Below, piece after piece: positions 52,801-60,051 of a stretch of 64,000 nt of DNA. The stretch is taken from contig NZ_CP061769.1 of NCBI RefSeq assembly GCF_011420305.2, forward strand, positions 124,001 through 188,000, read 5' to 3'. How positions within the stretch are numbered: the stretch's first letter is position 1; every line of letters starts with the position of its first letter. The notes under the pieces are model-generated. The model made no database searches, was not told the DNA's origin, and saw only the letters and a list, made by a program, of their open reading frames with translations. Source of the DNA: Nocardioides ochotonae. GTDB taxonomy: Bacteria; Actinomycetota; Actinomycetes; Propionibacteriales; Nocardioidaceae. The translations under genes were made by a program, and so were the position numbers.

Positions 52801-53743
52801 CGGACGCCGGCAGGTCCAGGGCTGCGGGGAGGTGTCCGGCGGCGTCGAGGACCAGCAGCAGGTGCGGGTCGATGGGCAGCAGTGCCCGCAGCTGCGACGG
52901 TGCGGTGCTCACCAGCCGGCGCGCTCCGATCGCGTCGCGCCCGTGGGGGCTGTGGGCGTGGGGCAGCCACTTGACCCAGTCCCAGTGCGCCAGCGAGGCC
53001 TCATCGGCCAGGACGGCCACCGCGAGCACGCCGGGGGAGTGGAAGGTCGCCGCGGAGCAGACCAGGGCGCGCACCGCGGCGCGGGCGCTGTCCACGGGGC
53101 CGACGACCTCGACCCGCTCGTGGGCGGCCAGGTTGAGGACCACCGGAAGGTCCGGCTGGGTGCGGTGGACCGCGAGCAGCCGCTGCGCGGCGGCGACGGC
53201 CACCGGGTCTGCCCTGGCCGAGCCGTCGGTCTCGGGCGCGACCAGCTCGAGGGCCGACGGCTGCGCCCCCACCCCGCAGCGCACCTGGAGGAACCAGGGG
53301 GTGCCGGCGGTGCGCTCCCAGACCCGGGACCGCTCGGCCGCGAGGGCGGGCAGCGCCGCCGGCTCGGGGTGGTGCCAGACGAGTGCCGCGCGCTGGCGCT
53401 CCCCGGCCTCGCGGGCCCGGCTCCGCACCGAGGCGAGGTGGTGCAGGTGGTCCGCGCGGGCGCCCCCGACCTGCTGGGCGCGCTGGGTGCGCTGGCGATC
53501 CACCTGCACCACGACGAACCCCACGGTCGCGACCAGGAACATGCCCGCCGCCACCAGGCGCAGCGCGCTGGCACCGCCGCCCAGGGTGGCCACCAGGACG
53601 ACCGAGCCGAGGCCGCCCAGCATCGGCACCGCGTTCATCAGCACGCCGCCGGTGCCCTCGGCGGGCCGGAGCTCGGGTGGTGCCTTGAGCACGATCCGCC
53701 CGGTCGGCAGCGGCGGTGGGCGGTGGTCCGGCGCGGTCGCCAC
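49814..53743 (-). CDS. eccC: Type VII secretion ATPase EccC
   Basis: A 1309-residue fused EccCa/EccCb motor. Two N-terminal helices (GSVVLVATLGGGASALRLVA, GMFLVATVGFVVVQVDRQ) are followed by a DUF-like stalk and three FtsK/SpoIIIE ATPase domains. Their Walker A motifs are GATGSGKSELLRTL near 445, GAPRSGKSTVLRTL near 808 and GDSGSGKSSLLRAY near 1101. Walker B of the first is LLVVVDEFSELL. It is expected to recognise and drive WXG100 substrates through the ESX membrane pore. GTG 53743 follows AGGAGGACCC, an excellent ribosome site. It is divergent from the esx pair. Confidence 0.93.
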   Translation of the reverse strand: MATAPDHRPPPLPTGRIVLKAPPELRPAEGTGGVLMNAVPMLGGLGSVVLVATLGGGASALRLVAAGMFLVATVGFVVVQVDRQRTQRAQQVGGARADHLHHLASVRSRAREAGERQRAALVWHHPEPAALPALAAERSRVWERTAGTPWFLQVRCGVGAQPSALELVAPETDGSARADPVAVAAAQRLLAVHRTQPDLPVVLNLAAHERVEVVGPVDSARAAVRALVCSAATFHSPGVLAVAVLADEASLAHWDWVKWLPHAHSPHGRDAIGARRLVSTAPSQLRALLPIDPHLLLVLDAAGHLPAALDLPASGVTVVRLPSGADPPPAGQDGPPRRVRLLTGTEAVAAEPDRCDLATAEAVARRLLPLGAVGAAGPTGRDRRAPADFADLLGAGDLRVLDPGTSWRPRPAPDRLRVPIGTAEDGRPLHLDLKESARGGMGPHGLVIGATGSGKSELLRTLVLGLAVTHPPGDLNLVLVDFKGGATFAGLAALPHVSAVITNLAEELALVERMQDSLTGELLRRQQVLRRAGNLASQHDYEQARAAGEPLAPLPSLLVVVDEFSELLAARPELLDLFVAIGRLGRSLGVHLLLASQRLEEGRLRGLESHLSYRVGLRTFSAQESRAVLGVPDAHELPAVPGLGYLRPDPAHLVRFRAAYVSGPVPPAAARAGARHHAVPVPSGSPVSTGIWPFTITRVPAPPVPPPPPGPTASDDPRPLLEVALARVTGHGPAAHRVWLPPLDAPETLDRLLDPLVEDARLGLVAPRWRALPGLAVPVGMVDRPREQRADPLTVDLAGAAGHVAVVGAPRSGKSTVLRTLVAALALRTTPQESQFFVLDFGGGTFAPWARLPHVAGVASRAEPDVVRRAVAQVRSLLDRREAYFREHGIDSAETYRDLRAAGRADDGYGDVFVVVDGWSTLRAELDDLEPVLQQLAARGLAFGVHLLTSAARWADYRTSMRDVLGTRIELRLGDPVESEIDRRAQALVPAPRPGRGLLAGPLHVLAAVPRIDGRRGADDLADGVADLIDRVAAAWRGPAGPRLRLLPGCVPLSDVRRVHGTDGIPGDIPGDTPDCGGGPLLLGLRESDLAPVALDVDAEPHLLVLGDSGSGKSSLLRAYVQEVVRTRSPQQAQIVLVDPRRSLLGEVPDAYLLNHLSTAAQAHAALTDLATHLETRLPGPGVSTAQLRSRTWWTGAEVFVAADDHDLLTSPQGSPLRVLLPLLAQARDTGLHLVVARRAGGAARALHEPVLQTLRDLGTPGLLLSGSPEEGPLLAGLRPVAAPPGRGRLVTRDRGIEVVQVAWQEPAP

Positions 53744-54110
53744 GGGTCCTCCTGGGTGCTGCTGCTCGGGGGGAAGGGAACGAGCCGTCCGGCGGGGGCC
53801 CGCGCAGGTGATGCTGTGCGACCCCGGCCCCGGCCCGCCCGGCCGCGCGCCCGTGCTGTGGAGGAGCGCGTCGTACGACCCGCTGAGGACGGTTCCCGGC
53901 CCGTCCCGGCGGCATCGGGCGGTCCTCGTCGACCCGATGTCCGGCCGTGGCTGTGGAAAGCGATCGGTGCCGGTTTCGGGCCCCGGGGCCAGCGGTAGGG
54001 GCGCGGTGTCCGGCCGCCTGGTGGCGGGTCCGGACCGCGACACCCGAGTCGCAGCACCACCTCCACCCCGACTGCGTGGCGGGCCACCGTCACCGGACAG
54101 GAGCACCGTG
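53744..54110. other. Intergenic region between eccC and the esx pair
   Basis: These 367 bases hold the divergent promoters of the ESX locus. The AGGAGG site of eccC is at the left edge and CAGGAGCACC of the first esx gene at the right. A plus-strand frame is open through it into the esx gene, but its Pro/Arg/Gly-rich translation looks random. No strong -10 element is evident; TAGGGG at 53995 is a weak candidate. Confidence 0.45.
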
Positions 54111-54425
54111 ATGACCACCGGCACCTACGGCCAGGGCGCAGGGACGCTCTCTGCGGGGGCGGCGCTCGTCGCCGGCGCCCGCGCCGACTTCGACCGGCTC
54201 GCCGCCCAGCTCTCCGACCAGATCGGCGGCGCCCAGGCGCGCTGGCAGGGGCAGGGCGCCCAGGCGTTCTTCCGCCTGCACCACGCGTGGACGGCGAAGC
54301 AGTCCACGATCGTCGCCGCGCTCGAGGAGCTCGAGGGCTCCCTGACCCGCACCGAGCAGATCAACGTCACGACCGACGACCAGCAGTCGGCCACCTTCAC
54401 CGCGGCCGCCTCCCGGCTCGGCTGA
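54111..54425 (+). CDS. WXG100-family ESX substrate 1
   Basis: A 104-residue helical hairpin protein of EsxA/EsxB size. The turn motif is WQG in QARWQGQGAQAFFRLHHAW. Helices flank it at ~22-50 and 60-95. It would form a heterodimer with the next gene product and be secreted by the EccC system. ATG 54111 follows CAGGAGCACCGTG; a GTG one codon earlier is possible. The C-terminus has no clear YxxxD/E signal, so the partner probably carries it. Confidence 0.85.
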   Translation: MTTGTYGQGAGTLSAGAALVAGARADFDRLAAQLSDQIGGAQARWQGQGAQAFFRLHHAWTAKQSTIVAALEELEGSLTRTEQINVTTDDQQSATFTAAASRLG

Positions 54426-54471
54426 GCCACCCCCGACCACCCCCGACCACCACCGACCACAGGAGCCCACC

Positions 54472-54777
54472 ATGACCTCAGCACCCGACGGCGGCATGCT
54501 CGTCGACCACGGCGGCCTCGACCAGGCCGCCGACGACCTGCGCCGCAAGGCACGCGAGATCGACCAGCGCCTCGACCGTCTCGAGAGCGAGCTCGCCCCG
54601 CTGCGCCGCGACTGGAGCGGGCGCGCCCAGGAGGCCTACCTCCAGGCCAAGGCGACCTGGGACGCCGCGATGGAGGAGATGCGCCAGCTGCTCGACGACA
54701 CCGGCCGGGCGGTGTCGGCGTCCAACGCCGAGTACGCCGCCGCCGACGCCCGCGGCGCCGCGACCTTCGGCGCCTGA
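54472..54777 (+). CDS. WXG100-family ESX substrate 2
   Basis: A 101-residue WXG100 protein. The turn motif is WSG in APLRRDWSGRAQEAYLQAKA. The C-terminal YAAAD (in NAEYAAADARGAA) fits the YxxxD/E secretion signal read by EccC. The two helices are strongly charged. ATG start with CAGGAGCCCACC upstream. It lies 46 bases after WXG100-1 and 8 bases before eccD, so the three are one transcript. Confidence 0.87.
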   Translation: MTSAPDGGMLVDHGGLDQAADDLRRKAREIDQRLDRLESELAPLRRDWSGRAQEAYLQAKATWDAAMEEMRQLLDDTGRAVSASNAEYAAADARGAATFGA

Positions 54778-54785
54778 GCAGGCCG

Positions 54786-56144
54786 GTGGCCGATCCCGCG
54801 CACCTGCCCGGCGACCCCGGAGTCATCACCGGAGCCGCCGGGCAGGTGCGGGTGACCCTCGCCTCCGCCACCCGCCGGGTGGACCTGGTGCTGCCCGGCG
54901 CGGTGCCGGTCGCCGAGCTGCTCCCCGAGCTCGCCCGGGCGGTGGGGCTGCTCACCGCGCGGTCGGCGCACCTGGGCCACCGGCTGCGCACGGCCACCGG
55001 TCGGCCGCTGGCCGGTGATGCGGGCCTGCTCGCGCAGGGGGTCGTGGACGGCGCGCTGCTCACCCTGCTCGAGGGGGTCGCCGACCCGCTGCCGCGGCGC
55101 CACGACGACCTCGCCGAGGCGGTGCGCGACGTGGTGGAGCACGACCTGGCGCACCACCCCGGCCCGCTCGCCGGGTCCACCGCGCCGGTCGCCGCCGTAC
55201 TCGCCCTGGTCCTCGGGGCGCTCGCGCTGCTGGTGCAGGAGGACCCGCTGGGTGCCGCGGCCGCGGCGGCGGGTGCCGCGGCGGGGCTGCTCGGGGGTGC
55301 GGCCCTGCTCTCCCGGCTGCGGCCCGACCCCGGTCCGGGTCTCGCGGCGCTCGGTGCCGCGGCCGCGTACGCCGTGGTCGCCGGCGTGCTGCTCGCGGGG
55401 CGGGCCGACCTCCCGCCCCTGCTCGGCGGGTCGGCGGGTGCCGCCGCGGCGGGGCTGACGGGCCTGCTCGCCCTGGGGGCCGGTCGGGCGTGGGCGATCC
55501 CCGTGGTGCTCGCCGGCCTGGGCGGGCTCGTCGCGGTCGTGGGCGACCGGCTGCTCGACGCCCCGCCGGCGCTCGTCGCGGCGGCCCTGCTGGTGGTGGT
55601 GATCCTCGGTGCCGCGCTGCTCCCTCGCCTGGCGCTCGGCCTGGTCCCGGGCGTCGACCGGGCGGGGGAGCGCGGCCACGACCAGCCCGTCGACCTGGTG
55701 CGGCTGAGCCACGACGTGCGCGCCGCGCACGAGGTCCTGCTCGCGCTGGTGGTCAGCGTCGGTCTCGGGGTCCTGGTGCTGGCGCCGTTCGCGGTCGCGC
55801 TGGGCACCGCCGGCACCACGCTCGCAGTCGCCGCCTGCCTGGTCGTGCTGCTGCGCGCGCGCCGCCACCGGGTCGCCGCGGAGGTGGTCGCCGCGACGGT
55901 CCTCGGCGTCGCCGCCCTGCTGAGCACCGCCGGAGCGGCCCTGGTGCTGCACCCCGGTTGGCGCCCGGGGACCGCTGCGGTGCTCCTCGCCTCCGGCGTC
56001 GGCGTGCTGGTCGCCGGCGCAGTGCCGGGGGCGGGATCGGTACGCCGGGGACGCCTGGGCGACCTCGCCGAGACCGCGGCGGTGCTGTCGCTCCTGCCCG
56101 TCCTCGCGGTGGCCGCCGGCCTCGCGGACCGGCTCGGGGTCTGA
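54786..56144 (+). CDS. eccD: Type VII secretion membrane pore protein EccD
   Basis: A 452-residue protein. The N-terminal ubiquitin-like (YukD) domain (~15-95; VRVTLASATRRVDLVLPGAV) is followed by about 11 hydrophobic helices from VAAVLALVLGALALLV to the end. This architecture is unique to EccD, the central ESX channel subunit. GTG start 8 bases after WXG100-2. A stub resembling EccB starts one base after the stop. Confidence 0.9.
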   Translation: MADPAHLPGDPGVITGAAGQVRVTLASATRRVDLVLPGAVPVAELLPELARAVGLLTARSAHLGHRLRTATGRPLAGDAGLLAQGVVDGALLTLLEGVADPLPRRHDDLAEAVRDVVEHDLAHHPGPLAGSTAPVAAVLALVLGALALLVQEDPLGAAAAAAGAAAGLLGGAALLSRLRPDPGPGLAALGAAAAYAVVAGVLLAGRADLPPLLGGSAGAAAAGLTGLLALGAGRAWAIPVVLAGLGGLVAVVGDRLLDAPPALVAAALLVVVILGAALLPRLALGLVPGVDRAGERGHDQPVDLVRLSHDVRAAHEVLLALVVSVGLGVLVLAPFAVALGTAGTTLAVAACLVVLLRARRHRVAAEVVAATVLGVAALLSTAGAALVLHPGWRPGTAAVLLASGVGVLVAGAVPGAGSVRRGRLGDLAETAAVLSLLPVLAVAAGLADRLGV

Positions 56145-56145
56145 C

Positions 56146-56475
56146 GTGGTCACCCGGCGCGACCTGGCCGAGGCGCAGTCCTTCGAGCGTCGCCGGGTCG
56201 TGACCGCCTTCGTGTCCGGCTTCGTGTCCGGTTCGCCCGGCGAGCACGAGGTGGAGCCGCCACGGACCGGCCGCCAGCTGCTGGGAGGCGTGGTGCTCGC
56301 CGTGCTCGTCGTGGCCGGCAGCGCCGCGGCGGCCCACATCGACCGGGTCCTCGATGAGCCGGACCGGTCCGCAGCCGCCTCGGCGCCCGATGTCGAAGTG
56401 GCCACATGCAAAGGAGCCCCCGACGCGAACGTCGAGGGCTCCTGCTGGCGGAGGATAGGGGATTCGAACCCCTGA
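56146..56475 (+). CDS. EccB-like N-terminal fragment, running into a tRNA gene
   Basis: A 109-residue frame. Residues 1-75 (VTRRDLAEAQSFERRRVVTA, EVEPPRTGRQLLGGVVLAVL) look like the cytoplasmic tail and single helix of EccB, a core ESX protein normally about 400-500 residues. The large periplasmic domain is missing. From about residue 85 the frame reads through the terminator and 30 bases of the opposite-strand tRNA-Ser (tail SCWRRIGDSNP), which is not real protein sequence. It is either a decayed eccB stub or a genuine short protein. No frameshifted remainder is visible before the tRNA. Confidence 0.5.
   Translation: MVTRRDLAEAQSFERRRVVTAFVSGFVSGSPGEHEVEPPRTGRQLLGGVVLAVLVVAGSAAAAHIDRVLDEPDRSAAASAPDVEVATCKGAPDANVEGSCWRRIGDSNP
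56413..56442 (-). terminator. Terminator of tRNA-Ser(GGA)
   Basis: On the minus strand GGAGCCC-T-CGACG pairs with CGTCG-G-GGGCTCC around a TTCG tetraloop, followed by TTTGC. It lies 3 bases beyond the tRNA CCA end and inside the EccB-like frame. Confidence 0.75.
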
Positions 56476-56534
56476 GGGCTGTTAACCCAACCCGCTTTCC
56501 AAGCGAGCGCCATAGGCCACTAGGCGAATCCTCC
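56446..56534 (-). tRNA. tRNA-Ser (anticodon GGA)
   Basis: An 89-base gene with encoded CCA. The acceptor GGAGGAT pairs with ATCCTCC. The anticodon loop CTTGGAAAG gives GGA (reads UCC and UCU). The class II variable arm and T loop TTCGAAT are present. It is followed by a strong tetraloop terminator. Confidence 0.96.
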
Positions 56535-56541
56535 GCGACGG

Positions 56542-56547
56542 AGCGTA
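56542..56547 (-). promoter_or_regulatory. -10 hexamer TACGCT of tRNA-Ser(GGA)
   Basis: Seven bases separate the hexamer from the tRNA 5' end, matching the arrangement at tRNA-Ser(CGA). Confidence 0.5.
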
Positions 56548-56653
56548 CCGGTCACGCCGACGGGGGGCGAAATCGACCCCGCCCGATCCCGCCCGCCCGC
56601 CACCGCAGGATCCGGAGCGGCGGGCCGTCTTGGTGCCGCCCGCGGGCGTCGCC

Positions 56654-56659
56654 TAGAGT
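56654..56659 (+). promoter_or_regulatory. -10 hexamer TAGAGT of the SRP RNA gene
   Basis: It lies about seven bases before the predicted 5' end of the RNA. Confidence 0.5.
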
Positions 56660-56665
56660 TGCGGC

Positions 56666-56757
56666 CAACCCCCCGCGTGGCGGCATCTCGCCCAACTCCC
56701 CCAGGGCCGGAAGGCAGCAAGGGTAAGTGAGCTCTGTCGGGTACGCGGGGGGCCTTT
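56666..56757 (+). ncRNA. ffs: Signal recognition particle RNA, small (4.5S) type
   Basis: A roughly 92-base hairpin RNA that binds Ffh for co-translational membrane targeting. The basal stem CCCCCCGCGT (56669-56678) pairs with ACGCGGGGGG (56743-56752). The conserved apical block GGGCCGGAAGGCAGCAAGGG carries the GGAA tetraloop and the asymmetric A-rich loop. CCTTTT after the stem doubles as terminator. Exact ends are approximate. Its place next to dnaX is usual for actinobacteria. Confidence 0.93.
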
Positions 56758-56847
56758 TCATGTCCCGGGCGCCCCGGTGTTCTCCCGTGCCCGTGTCCGG
56801 AGCGACGTCGCCCGACCGGTGCGCTACCGGCTGTCGGACCCGGTGGT

Positions 56848-56853
56848 TAGGGT
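56848..56853 (+). promoter_or_regulatory. -10 hexamer TAGGGT of dnaX (leaderless)
   Basis: TAGGGT, TCTGAC, GTG 56860. Confidence 0.6.
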
Positions 56854-56859
56854 TCTGAC

Positions 56860-59013
56860 GTGGAGTCACCCCTCGCGTTGTACCGCCGCTACCGGCCCGA
56901 GACCTTTGCCGAGGTCATCGGTCAAGATCACGTGACCGGCCCGCTGCGCGCCGCGCTCGCGAACAATCGGGTCAACCACGCCTATCTCTTCTCCGGCCCG
57001 CGCGGCTGCGGCAAGACCACCTCGGCCCGCATCCTGGCCCGCGCGCTCAACTGCGAGAAGGCGCCCGTGGCCGATCCGTGCGGGGAGTGCGAGAGCTGTC
57101 GCGACCTGTCCCGCGGCGGTGGCGGCTCGATCGACGTGATCGAGATCGACGCCGCGTCGCACGGTGGCGTCGACGACGCCCGCGACCTGCGGGAGAAGGC
57201 GTTCTTCGCCCCGGTGAAGAGCCGTTACAAGGTCTACATCATCGACGAGGCCCACATGGTCTCCCCGCAGGGCTTCAACGCCCTGCTCAAGCTCGTCGAG
57301 GAGCCGCCCCCGCACCTCCGCTTCATCTTCGCGACCACCGAGCCCGAGAAGGTCATCCCGACCATCCGCTCGCGCACGCACCACTACCCCTTCCGGCTGA
57401 TCCCGCCGCGGCTGCTCTCCTCCTACCTCTCCGAGCTCGCCGCCAAGGAGGGCGTCGCGATCGAGCCTGTGGCGCTGCCCCTGATCGTCCGCGCCGGCGG
57501 CGGGTCGGCGCGCGACACGCTCTCGGTGCTCGACCAGCTGCTGGGTGGCAGCGGTCCCGAGGGCGTGACCCACGAGCTCGCGACCGGTCTGCTCGGCTAC
57601 ACCCCCGACACGCTGCTCGATGAGGTCGTCGACGCGTTCGCGGCCGGTGACGGCGCGGCGGTGTTCGGGGTCGTGGACAAGGTGATCGAGACCGGGCAGG
57701 ACCCGCGCCGCTTCACCGAGGACCTGCTGCGTCGCCTGCGTGACCTGGTGATCGTGGCCGCCGTGCCCGAGGCGACCGTCTCCGGGCTGATCGACGTCTC
57801 CGAGGATCAGGGCGAGCGCCTGGTCGCCCAGGCCGCGCGCTTCGGCAGCACCGAGCTGTCCCGTGCCGCCGATCTGGTCGCCACCGGGCTGACCGAGATG
57901 CGCGGCGCGACCGCGCCGCGCCTGCTGCTGGAGCTGATCTGCGCCCGGGTGCTCCTGCCCGGCGCCGACCACTCCACCGAGGGCGTGATGGCCCGCCTCG
58001 ACCGTCTCGAGAAGCGCCTCACGATCACCGGCACGCCCTCGGCCGCCGCCCGTCCCGCGTCCCCGCCCGCGCCGCCGGCGCAGGACCGTCCAGCCGACGT
58101 CCACGTCGCGGCCGAGCGGCACCCCGAGGCGGCCGCGCCGCCCGCTCCTGCTCCCGCCGCGGTTCCGCCCGCGTCCCAGCAGCCGGCTCCCCCGCAGCAG
58201 GCCGCGCAGCAGGCTCCACAGCCGCCCGCCGCGCAGTGGTCGACCCCCGCCGTGCCCGGCTCCGCGCCGGCCGCCCAGCCCGCCCCGCAGCCGCCGGCAC
58301 CGCAGCAGGCTGCGCCCGCCCCACCGGAGGCCCAGCCCGCCGCCCAGCCCGCGCCCCCGCAGTCGGCCGCGTCCGGTGGCCTGTCCCTGGTCGAGGTGCG
58401 CCGGCTGTGGCCCGACATCGTCGAGGCCACCAAGCTGCGCCGGCGGGTGGCCTGGATGATCCTGACCCAGAACTGCCAGGTGGTCGGCCTCGAGGGCAAC
58501 GTGCTCACCGTCGGGTTCTCCAACGTCGGCGCGCGCGACTCCTTCGTGGCCGGTGGCTGCGACGCCGTGCTGCGCCAGGCGGCGATCGACGTGGTCGGCG
58601 CCGACTGGCGCATCGAGACGATCATCGACGCCGGCACCCAGGTCGACGCCTCCCGGCCCGCGGCCCCCGCACCGGCGGCCCCGGCCCCGCCCGCGGACAC
58701 CGCGCCGCAGCCCGCGCCGTCGGCTCAGCAGCAGCCGCAGCCGGCGGCGGACGCGCCGGCCGGGACCGACCAGGCGCCCGAGGACCGGGCGCCGCGTGCG
58801 CCCGACCACGACCCGATCCACCTGGCCCGCCAGGCGGTCCAGCCGACCCGGGCGGCCGGGATCCCCGAGCCTGCCGCGGCGGAGGACACCGTCGACCGTG
58901 ACGCCGACGCCCGGCGCGACGACCTCGACGCCGACCTCGACGAGGTCGGCGGCGCGGAGTTGCTCCAGCGCGAGCTCGGGGCCAAGCTCATCGAGGAGAT
59001 CCGCCACCAGTGA
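56860..59013 (+). CDS. dnaX: DNA polymerase III gamma/tau subunit
   Basis: A 717-residue clamp-loader ATPase. Walker A is GPRGCGKTTSARILARALNC near 46. A four-Cys zinc module (CEKAPVADPCGECESC) follows. Walker B and sensor are DEAHMVSPQGFNALLKLVEE and FATTEPEKVIPTIRSRTHHY. Residues ~395-505 form a Pro/Ala/Gln-rich linker before the tau-like C-terminal domain (~510-605), then a second low-complexity stretch. No frameshift signal that would yield a separate gamma form was recognised. GTG start set by the -10 hexamer. First gene of dnaX-ybaB-recR-DUF5063. Confidence 0.94.
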   Translation: MESPLALYRRYRPETFAEVIGQDHVTGPLRAALANNRVNHAYLFSGPRGCGKTTSARILARALNCEKAPVADPCGECESCRDLSRGGGGSIDVIEIDAASHGGVDDARDLREKAFFAPVKSRYKVYIIDEAHMVSPQGFNALLKLVEEPPPHLRFIFATTEPEKVIPTIRSRTHHYPFRLIPPRLLSSYLSELAAKEGVAIEPVALPLIVRAGGGSARDTLSVLDQLLGGSGPEGVTHELATGLLGYTPDTLLDEVVDAFAAGDGAAVFGVVDKVIETGQDPRRFTEDLLRRLRDLVIVAAVPEATVSGLIDVSEDQGERLVAQAARFGSTELSRAADLVATGLTEMRGATAPRLLLELICARVLLPGADHSTEGVMARLDRLEKRLTITGTPSAAARPASPPAPPAQDRPADVHVAAERHPEAAAPPAPAPAAVPPASQQPAPPQQAAQQAPQPPAAQWSTPAVPGSAPAAQPAPQPPAPQQAAPAPPEAQPAAQPAPPQSAASGGLSLVEVRRLWPDIVEATKLRRRVAWMILTQNCQVVGLEGNVLTVGFSNVGARDSFVAGGCDAVLRQAAIDVVGADWRIETIIDAGTQVDASRPAAPAPAAPAPPADTAPQPAPSAQQQPQPAADAPAGTDQAPEDRAPRAPDHDPIHLARQAVQPTRAAGIPEPAAAEDTVDRDADARRDDLDADLDEVGGAELLQRELGAKLIEEIRHQ

Positions 59014-59061
59014 CTCCCACGACCCAGCACCACAGGACAGACAGGACCAGGTGAGACTGCG

Positions 59062-59445
59062 ATGACCCAGAACCCCTTCGACGCGCTCGGCGGCGGCGGT
59101 TTCGACATGAATGCGCTCCTCCAGCAGGCCCAGCAGATGCAGGAGCAGCTCCAGGAGGCCCAGCAGCGCCTGGCCGACTCCACCGTGGAGGGCACCGTGG
59201 CCGGGGGCGCCGTGACGGTGACCGTCAACGGCGTCGGCGAGCTGGTCGGGGTCGCGATCAAGGCCGGGCAGTTCGACGGTGACGACGCCGACGACCTCTC
59301 CGACCTCGGCGACATGGTGGTCGCCGCCTACCGTGACGCCAAGGCCCAGGCCGATGCCATCGCGAGCGAGGCGCTCGGCCCGCTGGCAGGCGGCCTCCCC
59401 GGGGGCGACGCTCCCGGCGGGCTGTCCGGTCAGCTCGGTTTCTAG
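59062..59445 (+). CDS. ybaB: YbaB/EbfC nucleoid-associated protein
   Basis: A 127-residue DNA-binding dimer. The N-terminal Gln-rich helix (NALLQQAQQMQEQLQEAQQR) and VEGTVAGGAVTVTVNGVGEL are diagnostic. It binds DNA without strong sequence preference and is usually linked to recR, as here. ATG start 48 bases after dnaX. Its TAG stop forms the first three bases of the -10 hexamer for recR. Confidence 0.93.
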   Translation: MTQNPFDALGGGGFDMNALLQQAQQMQEQLQEAQQRLADSTVEGTVAGGAVTVTVNGVGELVGVAIKAGQFDGDDADDLSDLGDMVVAAYRDAKAQADAIASEALGPLAGGLPGGDAPGGLSGQLGF

Positions 59446-59448
59446 GGT
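59443..59448 (+). promoter_or_regulatory. -10 hexamer TAGGGT of recR, overlapping the ybaB stop
   Basis: TAG of ybaB is the start of TAGGGT; six bases (CTCGCC) then lead to the TTG start of recR. This predicts a leaderless recR transcript in addition to operon read-through. Confidence 0.52.
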
Positions 59449-59454
59449 CTCGCC

Positions 59455-60051
59455 TTGTACGAAGGTGTCGTCCAGGACCTGATCGACGAGCTGGGCCGGC
59501 TGCCCGGCGTGGGTCCCAAGAGCGCGCAGCGCATCGCGTTCCACATCCTGCAGGCCGACCCGGTCGACGTGCGGCGGCTCGCCGACGTGCTCACCGAGGT
59601 CAAGGCCAAGGTGAAGTTCTGCTCGATCTGCTTCAACGTCTCCGAGGACGAGCAGTGCCGCATCTGCCGCGATCCGCGTCGCGACCCCTCGGTGCTGTGC
59701 GTGGTGGAGGAGTACAAGGACGTCGTCGCCATCGAGCGCACCCGCGAGTTCCGGGGCCGCTACCACGTCCTCGGCGGGGCGATCTCGCCGATCGACGGGA
59801 TCGGTCCCGACCAGCTGCGCATCCGTGAGCTGATGACGCGCCTCGCCGACGGCGCGATCACGGAGACGATCCTGGCGACCGATCCCAACCTCGAGGGGGA
59901 GGCGACGGCGACCTACCTGACCCGGATGTTGCGGCCGCTGGGGTTGCGCGTGACGCGTCTGGCGAGTGGACTGCCCGTGGGGGGCGATCTCGAGTACGCC
60001 GACGAGGTGACTCTCGGCCGAGCATTCGCAGGAAGGCGGAACGCCGAATGA
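59455..60051 (+). CDS. recR: Recombination mediator protein RecR
   Basis: A 198-residue protein that helps RecO load RecA at gaps. An N-terminal helix-hairpin-helix ([20 protein letters not shown]) is followed by a C4 zinc finger ([16 protein letters not shown]) and a TOPRIM domain ([20 protein letters not shown]). The start is TTG; no ATG or GTG gives a full N-terminus and the family begins exactly here. The DUF5063 gene follows with an ATGA overlap. Confidence 0.94.
   Translation: MYEGVVQDLIDELGRLPGVGPKSAQRIAFHILQADPVDVRRLADVLTEVKAKVKFCSICFNVSEDEQCRICRDPRRDPSVLCVVEEYKDVVAIERTREFRGRYHVLGGAISPIDGIGPDQLRIRELMTRLADGAITETILATDPNLEGEATATYLTRMLRPLGLRVTRLASGLPVGGDLEYADEVTLGRAFAGRRNAE

Noticed and set aside
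53800..54110. N-terminal extension or extra gene upstream of WXG100-1
   Set aside because: The in-frame upstream translation is Pro/Arg/Gly-rich without structure. The family size (~100 residues) and ribosome site fix the start at 54111.
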